Of a stretch of 21,999 nucleotides of DNA, positions 7,163 to 16,210 are shown piece by piece (within the stretch, counting starts at the first letter, position 1; each line of letters begins with the position of its first letter). The notes below the pieces were generated by a model. The model was not told the origin of the DNA. It saw nothing but the letters and a program-made list of their open reading frames with translations, and ran no database searches. Source of the stretch: a virus; IMG/VR virus record IMGVR_UViG_3300046009_013444, positions 1 to 21,999 of that record, one strand, 5' to 3'. A program made the translations under genes and the position numbers.

Positions 7163-7174
7163 ATATTTATAATA
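7163..7174 (+). promoter_or_regulatory. Putative late promoter overlapping the tape-measure leader
   Basis: ATATTTATAATA begins only 13 bases before the ATG at 7176. If it works like the other copies, transcription would start at or just after the ATG, giving a leaderless or nearly leaderless mRNA, or the true start is downstream. Confidence 0.5.
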
Positions 7175-7175
7175 T

Positions 7176-9932
7176 ATGGCTAAACAAAATTCTAACCAAC
7201 CACCTGACTTTTCTGTTATAGAAAAGAAAATCAAAGAACTTGATGCTAAAATACAAGCATTAGGTGGGGAAGGTTTTCCTAATATAGATAAAGCTCTTAA
7301 AAATATGAATGGCGATGTAGGACAAGCTACTCGTCTTATGGAACTTTTATCTAGTGAAGCCTCAGACTTAGAAAATGTTTTTGAAAATATTTCAACAACT
7401 TTAAAAAATGTAGTTTTAGATTTAAATGGTGGTACTAAAGCTGCTACTTTAATGAATCGAAGTTTTAATAAATTAGAACGAATAGCTGATAAGTTAGTTG
7501 ATCATAGAAAAGATGAAAATATATTAACTATAAGACAATTAAAAGAGTTAGAAAAACAATCTAAAATAGAAGTTGAAAATTTAGAATTTGCTCGTGATAG
7601 AGCTTTAGCAGAAAACATATTTTTAAAAAAAAAAGAAATATCTGTTGGACTAGGTAAAGCTGAACAAAACCAATTAGAAAAAAATGAAGCTTCAATAACA
7701 GAAGTTACTAAGGCTTTAGAAGAAAAAGAATCATATTTAAAAAAAATAAATAGATATTCTGAACTAGAAGTTAAAAGAGAAAGAGAAATTCAAAAGACTC
7801 TTGGTTTAACAGGTCAAGCTTTTAAAGGTATAGCAAGTACTTTAGAAAAAATAGGGGTTGAAAGTGAAGCTATTGAAGATATAAACTTAGCAATGCGTAA
7901 AGCAGCTAAAACTGGAGATGGTCTTAAAGTAATACTTGAAGGTATTAAAGGTTCAGCTTTGGCGGCTTATGATACTTTAACCACTGACCCAGCCGCCCAA
8001 TTAGCATTTTTAGTTAAAACATTCAAAACTTTATATGATTTAGGAGCTAATTTTAGTAAAGACACAGCTAATATAGCTCGAGAATTAGGAATGTCTAATA
8101 AAGAAGCTGCGGTTCTTAATAAAGAATTTTACAGTTTACAACAAAATAGTAATGATGCTTTTGGTAATCAAAAGAATTTTTTACAATCTACCTTAGAATT
8201 AAACGAAGCATTAGGAACCTCAGCAACTTTTTCAGCAGAAGTTTTAGCAACCCAAGCACGTATATCTCAAGTTACAGGATTGACAGCAGAAGAATCAGCT
8301 GAAATATATAAATTTTCTTTGTTAACAGGTGAAACACAAGAAGAAATTTATGATTCTGTTGGGGGTATTAGAAAAGGTAATTTAAATAATAAAAAAGTTC
8401 TTCAAGAAGTACTTAAAACTAGCGGTCAATTAGCAGCTCAGTATAAAAATAATCCTATATTACTAGGAAAAGCAGTTGTTCAAGCTCAAAAACTAGGTTT
8501 AACTTTAGAACAAACTAAAAATATATCTAAAAATCTTCTTAATTTTGAAGACTCAATCTCAGCCGAACTAGAAGCCGAATTATTAACTGGACAAGATCTT
8601 AATTTAGAAAGAGCTAGATATTTATCTTTAATGGGTGATTCAGCAGGTGCTGCTGAGGAATTAATGAAAAACTTAGGACCTAATGGTTTAGCTAAGTTTC
8701 AAAAGATGAATGTTATCCAACAAGAAGCTTATGCTAGGGCATTAGGTATGGGTGTGGATGAATTAGCAGATTCTTTAGTAAAACAAAAACAACTTGAATC
8801 ATTAGATAAAGGACAAGCTAAACTTTTAAAAGAAAGAATTCAAAAATTAAAAGATGCGGGTGAAACTGAAAAAGCTGCTGAGTTAGAAAAACAAGCTTTA
8901 GCAGGTAAAAATGTAGAATTAGCAGAACAACAACTAGATGCCCAAGCTAAAATAGCTCAAGCCACAGAAACCTTCAAATCAGCTATGCAGGCTGTTGTAG
9001 CAGGTCCTTTAGGATTTTTAGCTGATAAAGTTGCTAGTATCATGGAGATGATAAATAAATCTCCATTTGCTAAAGCAGTTTTAGGAGGGATAGGTGCTAT
9101 AGGAGCTATAGCTGCATCTGCAGCATCAGTATATTTAATAGGTAAAACTTTAATCACTTCATTAACAAACGCCTATAAAGGCAAACCCTCAGGAAGACCA
9201 GACGAACCAATTAGTGTAACAATGGCAGGTGGAACCCCAGGAATGGGTGGTGGTGGAGATACTTCTACTGGTGGTGGTGGTACCTTTGGAAAAGGAACTT
9301 TTGGAAGATTAGGCTCTAAAGGAGGTAGAGATGTTTTACGAAGAGCAGGTAAAGGAAGTTTAGTAAAAGGAGTTGGTAAAGGAATTATGGGGGCTGGTAA
9401 AGGTCTCTTAAAAGGTGGGGGTAAAGGTCTCTTAAAAGCCGGAGCTAAAAAAATACCTTACTTAGGTGCTTTACTAGGGGCGGGTATGGAATTTGCTGAT
9501 GGGGGATTTAATTTAGAATCAGTAGGAAGAGCAGCCCTATCAGGAGGTGGAGCTTTTCTAGGGGGATTAGGAGGAGCGGCAGCCGGGGGAGCTCTTGGAT
9601 TAGGAACAGGTGGAATAGGAGCAGCTGCAATCCCAGCTTTAACATTAGGGGGATCCGCAGGAGGTGGTATGCTTGGAGATTATCTTGGAGATAAAATATT
9701 TGGCGAAAGAGAAGAAACTGAGTTAGCCACAGGTGGTATAGTAACTAAACCCACAAAAGCATTAGTAGGTGAGGCAGGAGCCGAAGCAGTTATTCCATTA
9801 GATAAACTTATGGCAGAATTTAAAGAAATGCGAGCTATACTAACCCAAATCGCAAACAGAGAAGGAACAGTTTATTTAGACGGTACAAAAGTAGGTACTG
9901 CAATGGCTATGAGCACTTATAAAACTCAATAA
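7176..9932 (+). CDS. Tail tape measure protein (gp29-like role)
   Basis: A 918-residue protein expected to set tail length and travel inside the tube. Residues 1-250 are highly charged and helical with coiled-coil spacing. A hydrophobic segment lies at 634-663 (AVLGGIGAIGAIAASAASVY). From about 685 to 850 it is a Gly/Ala-rich region with glycine-zipper segments. The C-terminus carries VGEAGAEAVIPLDKL (864-878), a hallmark of tape measure proteins. At roughly 0.15 nm per residue this would give a tail of about 140 nm, longer than T4's. It contains a 24-base in-frame tandem repeat (9396-9438). Start choice is uncertain because the promoter-like motif ends one base before the ATG; the next Met is at residue 44. 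Confidence 0.9.
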   Translation: MAKQNSNQPPDFSVIEKKIKELDAKIQALGGEGFPNIDKALKNMNGDVGQATRLMELLSSEASDLENVFENISTTLKNVVLDLNGGTKAATLMNRSFNKLERIADKLVDHRKDENILTIRQLKELEKQSKIEVENLEFARDRALAENIFLKKKEISVGLGKAEQNQLEKNEASITEVTKALEEKESYLKKINRYSELEVKREREIQKTLGLTGQAFKGIASTLEKIGVESEAIEDINLAMRKAAKTGDGLKVILEGIKGSALAAYDTLTTDPAAQLAFLVKTFKTLYDLGANFSKDTANIARELGMSNKEAAVLNKEFYSLQQNSNDAFGNQKNFLQSTLELNEALGTSATFSAEVLATQARISQVTGLTAEESAEIYKFSLLTGETQEEIYDSVGGIRKGNLNNKKVLQEVLKTSGQLAAQYKNNPILLGKAVVQAQKLGLTLEQTKNISKNLLNFEDSISAELEAELLTGQDLNLERARYLSLMGDSAGAAEELMKNLGPNGLAKFQKMNVIQQEAYARALGMGVDELADSLVKQKQLESLDKGQAKLLKERIQKLKDAGETEKAAELEKQALAGKNVELAEQQLDAQAKIAQATETFKSAMQAVVAGPLGFLADKVASIMEMINKSPFAKAVLGGIGAIGAIAASAASVYLIGKTLITSLTNAYKGKPSGRPDEPISVTMAGGTPGMGGGGDTSTGGGGTFGKGTFGRLGSKGGRDVLRRAGKGSLVKGVGKGIMGAGKGLLKGGGKGLLKAGAKKIPYLGALLGAGMEFADGGFNLESVGRAALSGGGAFLGGLGGAAAGGALGLGTGGIGAAAIPALTLGGSAGGGMLGDYLGDKIFGEREETELATGGIVTKPTKALVGEAGAEAVIPLDKLMAEFKEMRAILTQIANREGTVYLDGTKVGTAMAMSTYKTQ
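9396..9438 (+). repeat. In-frame 24-base tandem repeat within tape measure gene
   Basis: A 19-base sequence occurs at 9396-9414 and again at 9420-9438, a period of 24 bases. It encodes GKGLLKGG followed by GKGLLKAG, so it adds one 8-residue unit to the Gly-rich part of the tape measure. Confidence 0.85.
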
Positions 9933-9938
9933 TTTTTA

Positions 9939-9952
9939 ATATTTATAATAAA
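9939..9952 (+). promoter_or_regulatory. Putative late promoter of the 90-residue gene and downstream baseplate genes
   Basis: ATATTTATAATAAA, 30 bases upstream of the ATG at 9969. The genes from 9969 to 16198 have no further copy and are tightly packed, so this site may drive the whole block. Confidence 0.65.
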
Positions 9953-9968
9953 TCTTAAATTAATAAAC

Positions 9969-10241
9969 ATGGGACTATTAGATAAATTAACAACACAAGG
10001 TTCTAACTTAACACCCTATGATGGGGCAACTCCTCAAATTAATCCTTTAGCCACTAAGCAATCTAAATTGCATGCTGATGGTAACCAACCCGGATATTCT
10101 TTAAACGGTTCAGCTGCCTCTATTGTAACTACGGATTATACTGCGTATAATGATGGATACAATAATGCTTTACCACAACCATCACAGCTAGACCTTAACG
10201 GAAAAACTCCTTCTAAGTATTTAGACAACCCTCCAGGATAA
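9969..10241 (+). CDS. Small Asn/Gly/Pro-rich protein, probably virion-associated
   Basis: A 90-residue protein beginning MGLLDKLTTQGSNLTPYDG and ending NGKTPSKYLDNPPG. It is rich in Asn, Gly, Pro, Ser and Thr, has no Cys, no membrane segment and no coiled coil, and looks extended rather than globular. It has its own late-promoter-like site and ends six bases before the 727-residue baseplate gene, so it is most likely made late and present in, or needed for, the baseplate. I do not recognise the family. Confidence 0.72.
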   Translation: MGLLDKLTTQGSNLTPYDGATPQINPLATKQSKLHADGNQPGYSLNGSAASIVTTDYTAYNDGYNNALPQPSQLDLNGKTPSKYLDNPPG

Positions 10242-10247
10242 TATTAA

Positions 10248-12431
10248 ATGCCTTTAGTAGATTTAGTAACTGATCTTAAAAGCCTCAAGTACGGTAAGGA
10301 TACCCCTGGAGGCGGATATAGTGGACAACCCTATATCCAGGCTAAGATTCCGGATGGTTTAGAACCTAAATCAGCTGACTTTCTTTTAAGAAATGGTTAC
10401 TTAGCACCATTAAGTGCTGCTGAGGATATTAAACGTTTAGCTAAAATGTTTGGTGACTTAAAGTCACCTAACGGACTTTTATTTATTGCTAAACAAAATT
10501 TATTATCCAACTCAGCCGTTCGTACCCAAACTAGTGGGGTAATGAACGAGGGCATTTATACTCCATTATCTACTTTAGCTCAAGCGGGTGTTGTAGCTTT
10601 TGGAGGCCATTTAAATAAACAAGGTATAAACCCGTTTGAACAAACAGGAGCGTACGCCCAAGATGATTATCTATACTTTAATAAAGTAAAAAATGATAAT
10701 GCAATTGGTGTTAATAGATTAGTAAGTCTTTACACAGCTATAGAAAACGACCGCTCTATTAATAATTGGAATTTTTCAGGAGTTAACTTAAATGTTGGAG
10801 ATAATAATATTTTATCTTATAGAGGTGGTCCTGGAGCGCCTTTAGGTGTAGGTAATACTAATATTAGATTTGCTGATCAGAGAACAGGTAAAAACAATCC
10901 ATTAAAAGTTAGTAATCCTAACTATTTTTTTGGAACCCGAGGAACAAACCAATTTTCAGTTGATCAAGAAAATAAACAAGTTGGTGGCTTACAAGTAGAC
11001 ACCGGAAATGGAACTAAACCTTGGATTAAAGGTGGGGTGTATTATGATGGAAATGCTAAAAATGCATACTTTGTAAGTAATGTTGATTTTCCTGATGGTT
11101 TACCATCTAATAATGTTAATACACCTCAAATTACTAGTTTAAGCAGTATACCTGATGGTTCTAAAACTTGGACTCCTAAACAAAACAACCCAGATTCTTT
11201 AAAATATTATAAAACACTTACATTAATAGGAGATCAATCTAAAAATAATGGAGTCTCAGGAAAATATTCTAAATTAACAAACAAACCTATTAATAATTAT
11301 TTTAATTTTTTAGGTGCACAAATAGACACATATAATCATAATGTATATGAACCTATTATTCCTAATAATACTTGGCCCAAAAATAGTAAGTTAATAAACA
11401 ATCAATATACTTACACTTACAATCAGCAAAATATAATTGATACTGAAGTAAATGATGGTAAGTTAGCTGGAAGACCCTTACTACAAGATTTTAGAAAAAT
11501 ATTAAGAGAAAAATTACCTCTTCAAGTAGGAGATTCGGGAGCCCAAAACGCAAAACGTACGGGGGCCACACCCGATACCCCAAACTATAACAGTGGTAAA
11601 GCTTATGAAAAACGTGTTAATATTGGTAGCAAAAACTCCCTAGGTCCCGGTAATAGCACAAATAAAAATCTAGTTTCTTACACAGCAGGATCAGGAATAG
11701 GCCCAGTAGATTTAATTAATGCCTTACCAATTTACAGAAGCAAAAACGTAGCCCAAAATTCTCAAGAATACCCAGTAAACGATTTAGTTAAATTTAGAAT
11801 TGCTGCTATTGATAACAACGATCCTAGTTTTAAAACGTTTATCCACTTTAGAGCATTTATTGACAGTTTTAGTGATTCATATAATGCTAGTTGGGGTAGT
11901 GTAAGATATTTAGGTAGAGGTGAAAACTTTTACAATTACAATGGATTTGATAGAACAATTTCATTATCTTTTACAGTTGCTGCTCAATCAAAAGATGAAC
12001 TTATCCCAATGTATAAAAAGCTTAATTATCTAGCCTCCCAATTAACCCCAGATTATAGCCCATTTGGTTATATGCGTGGTCCTTTAGTACAATTAACTAT
12101 GGGAGGTTATTTGTATGAGCAAGTAGGATTCATCTCAGCTTTAACATATGATATCCCAAATGATACTACTTGGGAGATTGGTATAAACGATGAAGGTGGT
12201 AATGATTCTACTGTAAAAGAATTACCTCATAGAATAAACGTATCTTCTTTCCAATTCACACCAATCCACAACTTTGTACCAAGTAAACAAGGTTTAGGAT
12301 TTGCTAAGCAATCAGCCAATATAAATCAAGAAAAAGCCGGTGGGTTTGTAACTGAATACGGCCCACAACGTTATATAGCTTTAGCTACGGGTGATGGTAA
12401 AGGTGGCACACTTAATAATTATGACTCATGA
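10248..12431 (+). CDS. Large baseplate protein with tube-like C-terminal domain (gp48/gp54 or Afp7-like role)
   Basis: A 727-residue protein. The first 480 residues are Asn/Gly/Tyr-rich and low in recognisable motifs (IKRLAKMFGDLKSPNGLLFIAKQNLL near 75-100 in shortened form). The C-terminal 230 residues form a compact beta-rich domain: FKTFIHFRAFIDSFSDSY, SWGSVRYLGRGENFYNYNGF, ISLSFTVAAQSKDELIPMYK, KLNYLASQLTPDYSPFGYM, then LVQLTMGGYLYEQVGFI. This pattern fits the tail-tube-like fold used by tube initiator and hub-adaptor proteins. The overlapping next gene is LysM-like; in related injection systems tube-like and LysM domains can be one protein. Assignment to gp48/gp54 is inferred from position and fold, not from a clear full-length match. 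A GC-rich patch lies at 11531-11580. Confidence 0.72.
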   Translation: MPLVDLVTDLKSLKYGKDTPGGGYSGQPYIQAKIPDGLEPKSADFLLRNGYLAPLSAAEDIKRLAKMFGDLKSPNGLLFIAKQNLLSNSAVRTQTSGVMNEGIYTPLSTLAQAGVVAFGGHLNKQGINPFEQTGAYAQDDYLYFNKVKNDNAIGVNRLVSLYTAIENDRSINNWNFSGVNLNVGDNNILSYRGGPGAPLGVGNTNIRFADQRTGKNNPLKVSNPNYFFGTRGTNQFSVDQENKQVGGLQVDTGNGTKPWIKGGVYYDGNAKNAYFVSNVDFPDGLPSNNVNTPQITSLSSIPDGSKTWTPKQNNPDSLKYYKTLTLIGDQSKNNGVSGKYSKLTNKPINNYFNFLGAQIDTYNHNVYEPIIPNNTWPKNSKLINNQYTYTYNQQNIIDTEVNDGKLAGRPLLQDFRKILREKLPLQVGDSGAQNAKRTGATPDTPNYNSGKAYEKRVNIGSKNSLGPGNSTNKNLVSYTAGSGIGPVDLINALPIYRSKNVAQNSQEYPVNDLVKFRIAAIDNNDPSFKTFIHFRAFIDSFSDSYNASWGSVRYLGRGENFYNYNGFDRTISLSFTVAAQSKDELIPMYKKLNYLASQLTPDYSPFGYMRGPLVQLTMGGYLYEQVGFISALTYDIPNDTTWEIGINDEGGNDSTVKELPHRINVSSFQFTPIHNFVPSKQGLGFAKQSANINQEKAGGFVTEYGPQRYIALATGDGKGGTLNNYDS

Positions 12432-12736
12432 ACAGATACCAAACTATCCCAGTCATAAAAACTACCACAGGAAAACAAGCGTATGCTACGTCTCGTTATC
12501 CTGAAATTCCATTATCTGAAAATGATATTTACGTTTATGCCTCACAAGGTGATAGATATGATCTTTTAGCTTTAAATTATTATGGAAATTCCTCATTATG
12601 GTGGATTATAGCTATTGCTAACCCTAATCTAGGATTAAACACTTTAATCCTACCAGAGGGGCAACAAATCAGAATCCCAGGTAATTTCTCTCAAGTTGTT
12701 AGTGAATTTAGTACTATTAACCAATTAAGGTCATGA
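12428..12736 (+). CDS. LysM-like baseplate protein (tail protein X / gp53-like)
   Basis: A 102-residue protein starting inside the previous stop (ATGA) and ending in the same way into the next gene, so the three genes are probably translationally coupled. The core YVYASQGDRYDLLALNYYG, then SLWWIIAIANPNLGLNTLIL and PEGQQIRIP is the LysM-type pattern found in P2 tail protein X, Afp7-like proteins and T4 gp53. In contractile tails this domain lies in the baseplate between hub and wedges; whether it binds peptidoglycan is not implied. T4 gp53 is about 196 residues, so this is a shorter version. Confidence 0.82.
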   Translation: MNRYQTIPVIKTTTGKQAYATSRYPEIPLSENDIYVYASQGDRYDLLALNYYGNSSLWWIIAIANPNLGLNTLILPEGQQIRIPGNFSQVVSEFSTINQLRS

Positions 12737-15612
12737 ATATAGTAGGTGAAGGAATCAACCCCAAAATATCAGATCAAATTAAGGTAAGACAAAATGTTTA
12801 CGGCTCACTAAATAGAGATCCAGAACAAATAGAATATCTTAATTCTAGAACGGCATTTGCTAGATTAGTCTCTTCAGTAAATGTAACTGAAAAATTTAAT
12901 CCAGCTAGTGCCGAATTAAAAACTATTCTAAACGATATTAGAGGTAATACATTAGCAAAACGATTTACTTTATTTAATGGCACTACCAATGAGGCTTTAA
13001 ATCTACAACGATCAGGAATTGCCCGAGATGGTTCTATAATAAACCCCAACGCTTATGGTTTAGGTGGTCTAGAATTTGGTATCCGACCTATGCCTGGTAT
13101 AGTATCAGCTAATACTAAAACAGAAAACCGTGGTTCTTTAAGAACAACTACAATTCAAATTAAAGCCTGGAATCGAGTTCAGTTCGAGATAATAGATATT
13201 TTATATTTACGTTTAGGATATAGTGTCTTATTTGAATTTGGTAATACTATATTTTTTAAAAATGATGGTAGATTAATTAAAGACGTTCCATATTCTTTAG
13301 CTGACACATTCCTAGCTGGAGATTATACAGTTTCAACTCTTTTAAAAAGAATTCAAGAACTTCGTTTAGAATCTAATGGTAACTACGATGCTATTTACGG
13401 TAAAGTAGTTAACTTCTCGTGGGAATTTGTAGAGGATGGATCATATGATATTACTGTAATTATTAGAAGTATAGGTGATGTCATCGAATCCTTAAAAGTA
13501 AACGTATTAATTGATGACATCACAATCCAAGTTAAATCCGGAGAAGAAGAAGAGAAAGAAGAAACAGCTCAAGAAACACAAGAACCACCCTCTATAGAAT
13601 CTTATGCTGATAAACATCAAATAGGTAAATTATTAGTTAATGCTAAAACTGCATTAGGATTATCTACAAAAACCCAAGGTGGTTGTAAAGTAGTGTATTC
13701 TAACTTATTTAAAAATATTCCTCAAGTTAAAGGTAAAAAACATTTTTTACAACAAGACTATGATAAGGGTGAATCACAATATTATATTAGATTAGGCTCT
13801 TTATTAGCTTATATAGAAAATGTAATTGTACCTAAATACACAAACGGTTCAAATGTCGGAGAACCTATCCTTAACTTTGACTACTTAAATAATAACATTA
13901 TCTATACTGTTCCAAACCAAATTAGCACAGACCCTAGAGTATGTTTAATCAACAATTCAATTAAATTCTCTTCAGGTACGTATCTATACGCACCTCAAGG
14001 TGATCCCTACGTAACACAAAAAGCCAATTATGATGTAGGTCAAGTAATGAACATATACGTTAACTTTATGTACATTCTTACTACAATGGATGCTAATTTA
14101 GATAATAATAACAAAGTTCCTTTAATTGATTTACTTAAAAACCTACTAAATGGTATAAGTAATGCTTTAGGGGCTATAAATACCCTAGAGCCTTTCTACG
14201 ATGAGATTACTAATACAATAAAAATTGTTGACCAATCTACTCTCCCAGGTAAATATAAAATATTAGAGGCTTTAGAGAAAACCAATCCTGATTCTACCAC
14301 TAAATTAAATTTATATGGGTATTATTATACTAAAGATCAACAAGGTCAAATAGTCAATAGTAGTGCTGGATTTGTAAGAAATTTTGGTATTAAAACCGAG
14401 ATTACCCCTAATTTAGCTACTATGTTATCTATTGGTGCCCAAGCAGCAGGTTCAGTAGTAGGTGAGGATGCAACAGCATTATCTAAACTAAACGAGGGAC
14501 TTAGAGATAGAATTAAAAACGATGTAGTAGATGCTATAACTAAATCTAACGAACCCAAAAAAAGCAAATTACAAGAGTTAAATGAGAGATTCCCTAATGC
14601 AAATCGTAATTTTTCTGAGGCCGCTAAAAAACTAGGATCATTTAATAACAGTAAACCTACATGGGATGTAGAAAGTATTGATTCATACACTCAATTACAG
14701 GTTAACTTTTTATCATATGTTACATCTAAAGAAGCCATTTCAACTAATAAACCTTCAGGCACTATAGGATTTATCCCTGTAAATCTTAACCTTACATTAG
14801 ATGGCCTCTCAGGCCTTAAAATATACAATACTTTAAGAGTTGATACCTCTTACCTTCCATCTAACTATCCAACAGCAATGGATTTTATCATTACTGGTTT
14901 ATCTCACACAATCCAAAATAACGTTTGGACCACGGATTTAACCACAATTATGGTACCACGTGATGTAGCAGGTAGTCCTGGTAATAAATTATCAAGTGGA
15001 GCCTCAGGAGCAGCAGGTGCTAATACATCCGCAAACGATAGAGGTTCATCTCGTGTAACTCCAGCTGCTGGTAACTGTAAAGCCGACGATCAAAGATTAT
15101 CACCAAATTTCTTATTATCACAATTATCTTGTAATGCTGTAGCTGCTAAATATTTTGTACCAAGTGTTGGTCAAACCAAAACAACCAGCCGTGGTTCATT
15201 TATAAGACAGCAAATTATAGATAATTTAAGAGCAGTTGCTGTAAATATTCTAGAACCTATCAAAGCTACTTACCCAACAGCATTCCCAACAAATGGTTAC
15301 AGAAATAAAGGAGGTAACAGCCAACACGAGATAGGAGAGGCAGTAGATATTCAATTTAGTGATATGGCTAATTTATCTATAAGAGATCAAAATGCTCTTA
15401 TGCTTGAGAGAGCTAAGGCAATCCAAAAAATACTCCAAGGTAAAGATGGATTTGACCAATTTCTTCTAGAGTACAAAACAACAAGAGGAGGTAAACCATG
15501 GATTCACATCTCATACCGTAAAGACGGGGCTAACCGAAACGAGATTCGTACATTCTTAAATGATGTAACTGCTAGAAACGGTAATGGTAAATTTTATAAC
15601 GCTTTAGCTTAA
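12733..15612 (+). CDS. Baseplate hub/spike-like protein with C-terminal M15 zinc peptidase
   Basis: A 959-residue protein. Residues 135-260 contain a beta-rich region (TTTIQIKAWNRVQFEIIDIL then YLRLGYSVLFEFGNTIFF) that looks like a hub or baseplate structural domain. A Glu-rich linker lies near 271-285. The middle is structural and unassigned, and a Gly/Ser/Ala linker near 750-780 leads to an enzymatic domain. There NGYRNKGGNSQHEIGEAVDI gives His865 and Asp872 (SxHxxGxAxD), and KPWIHISY gives His925, the expected zinc ligands and WxH motif of M15 D-Ala-D-Ala carboxypeptidase-type peptidases. In T4 the corresponding cell-wall enzyme in the hub is a lysozyme domain of gp5; here a peptidase is in that role. 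The gp27/gp5 equivalence is inferred from position. Confidence 0.85.
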   Translation: MNIVGEGINPKISDQIKVRQNVYGSLNRDPEQIEYLNSRTAFARLVSSVNVTEKFNPASAELKTILNDIRGNTLAKRFTLFNGTTNEALNLQRSGIARDGSIINPNAYGLGGLEFGIRPMPGIVSANTKTENRGSLRTTTIQIKAWNRVQFEIIDILYLRLGYSVLFEFGNTIFFKNDGRLIKDVPYSLADTFLAGDYTVSTLLKRIQELRLESNGNYDAIYGKVVNFSWEFVEDGSYDITVIIRSIGDVIESLKVNVLIDDITIQVKSGEEEEKEETAQETQEPPSIESYADKHQIGKLLVNAKTALGLSTKTQGGCKVVYSNLFKNIPQVKGKKHFLQQDYDKGESQYYIRLGSLLAYIENVIVPKYTNGSNVGEPILNFDYLNNNIIYTVPNQISTDPRVCLINNSIKFSSGTYLYAPQGDPYVTQKANYDVGQVMNIYVNFMYILTTMDANLDNNNKVPLIDLLKNLLNGISNALGAINTLEPFYDEITNTIKIVDQSTLPGKYKILEALEKTNPDSTTKLNLYGYYYTKDQQGQIVNSSAGFVRNFGIKTEITPNLATMLSIGAQAAGSVVGEDATALSKLNEGLRDRIKNDVVDAITKSNEPKKSKLQELNERFPNANRNFSEAAKKLGSFNNSKPTWDVESIDSYTQLQVNFLSYVTSKEAISTNKPSGTIGFIPVNLNLTLDGLSGLKIYNTLRVDTSYLPSNYPTAMDFIITGLSHTIQNNVWTTDLTTIMVPRDVAGSPGNKLSSGASGAAGANTSANDRGSSRVTPAAGNCKADDQRLSPNFLLSQLSCNAVAAKYFVPSVGQTKTTSRGSFIRQQIIDNLRAVAVNILEPIKATYPTAFPTNGYRNKGGNSQHEIGEAVDIQFSDMANLSIRDQNALMLERAKAIQKILQGKDGFDQFLLEYKTTRGGKPWIHISYRKDGANRNEIRTFLNDVTARNGNGKFYNALA

Positions 15613-15613
15613 T

Positions 15614-16198
15614 ATGCCTTATTTTCCACTATCTCAAATCAAAACAAATCTTTATAGTAATGGAGAATTTGTCCAATCAAATAACCAAGAACTTTATACG
15701 GGTTATTACTGGAAAAATTCCCTAGGAAAATACTACACAGGCAAATCTCCACAAGATGAACCTACAATTGAACTACTCCCAATACCAGATAGTTTTAGAC
15801 AAACAGATATAATAGAGTCAACCCCATCTTTGGATACAATAGCCTATTCAGATACAACTCAGACTCAACCCCCAACAAGTAACATCCCTCCCTACTTTGC
15901 TAGTTTACCAACTGAGCAAGATTATCAAATAGGAGAATTTAGAAGATATTTCTGTAAAAAATCAAACGAGATACTTTACATAGAGATAAGTAAAACAAGT
16001 TACGATCTATTAGAGACTAAAAGTGATAGTTTACTTTGGCAATTGTACATTCCATTTAATCTACCTTGGAGATTAACAGGTACTAAAGAGGAAGCATTCC
16101 GCATCAATCGAAACATTACAGCTTTAACATCCCAAAGACTCCAATTACCTAAACTTGGAGATTACCTAAATAATAATTATCTTAAGTACTACAAATAA
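15614..16198 (+). CDS. Unknown protein of the baseplate gene block
   Basis: A 194-residue protein starting two bases after the hub stop codon. It has an N-terminal Tyr/Gly/Ser-rich part (NNQELYTGYYWKNSLGKYYT), a Pro/Thr-rich hinge near 80-95, and a C-terminal region with LYIEISKTSYDLL, then LWQLYIPFNLPWRLTGTKEE. It has no signal peptide, membrane segment or metal motif. The tight linkage to the hub gene suggests a structural or baseplate-assembly function. I do not recognise the family. Confidence 0.72.
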   Translation: MPYFPLSQIKTNLYSNGEFVQSNNQELYTGYYWKNSLGKYYTGKSPQDEPTIELLPIPDSFRQTDIIESTPSLDTIAYSDTTQTQPPTSNIPPYFASLPTEQDYQIGEFRRYFCKKSNEILYIEISKTSYDLLETKSDSLLWQLYIPFNLPWRLTGTKEEAFRINRNITALTSQRLQLPKLGDYLNNNYLKYYK

Positions 16199-16210
16199 AA
16201 ATGTATTTAA

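Noticed and set aside
8957-9157. Minus-strand open frame of 66 codons inside the tape measure gene
   Set aside because: It lies wholly opposite a convincing gene, is low in complexity and has no promoter-like or start context. The same applies to minus-strand frames at 12798, 14346, 18946, 19118, 19719, 20196, 20461 and 20815.
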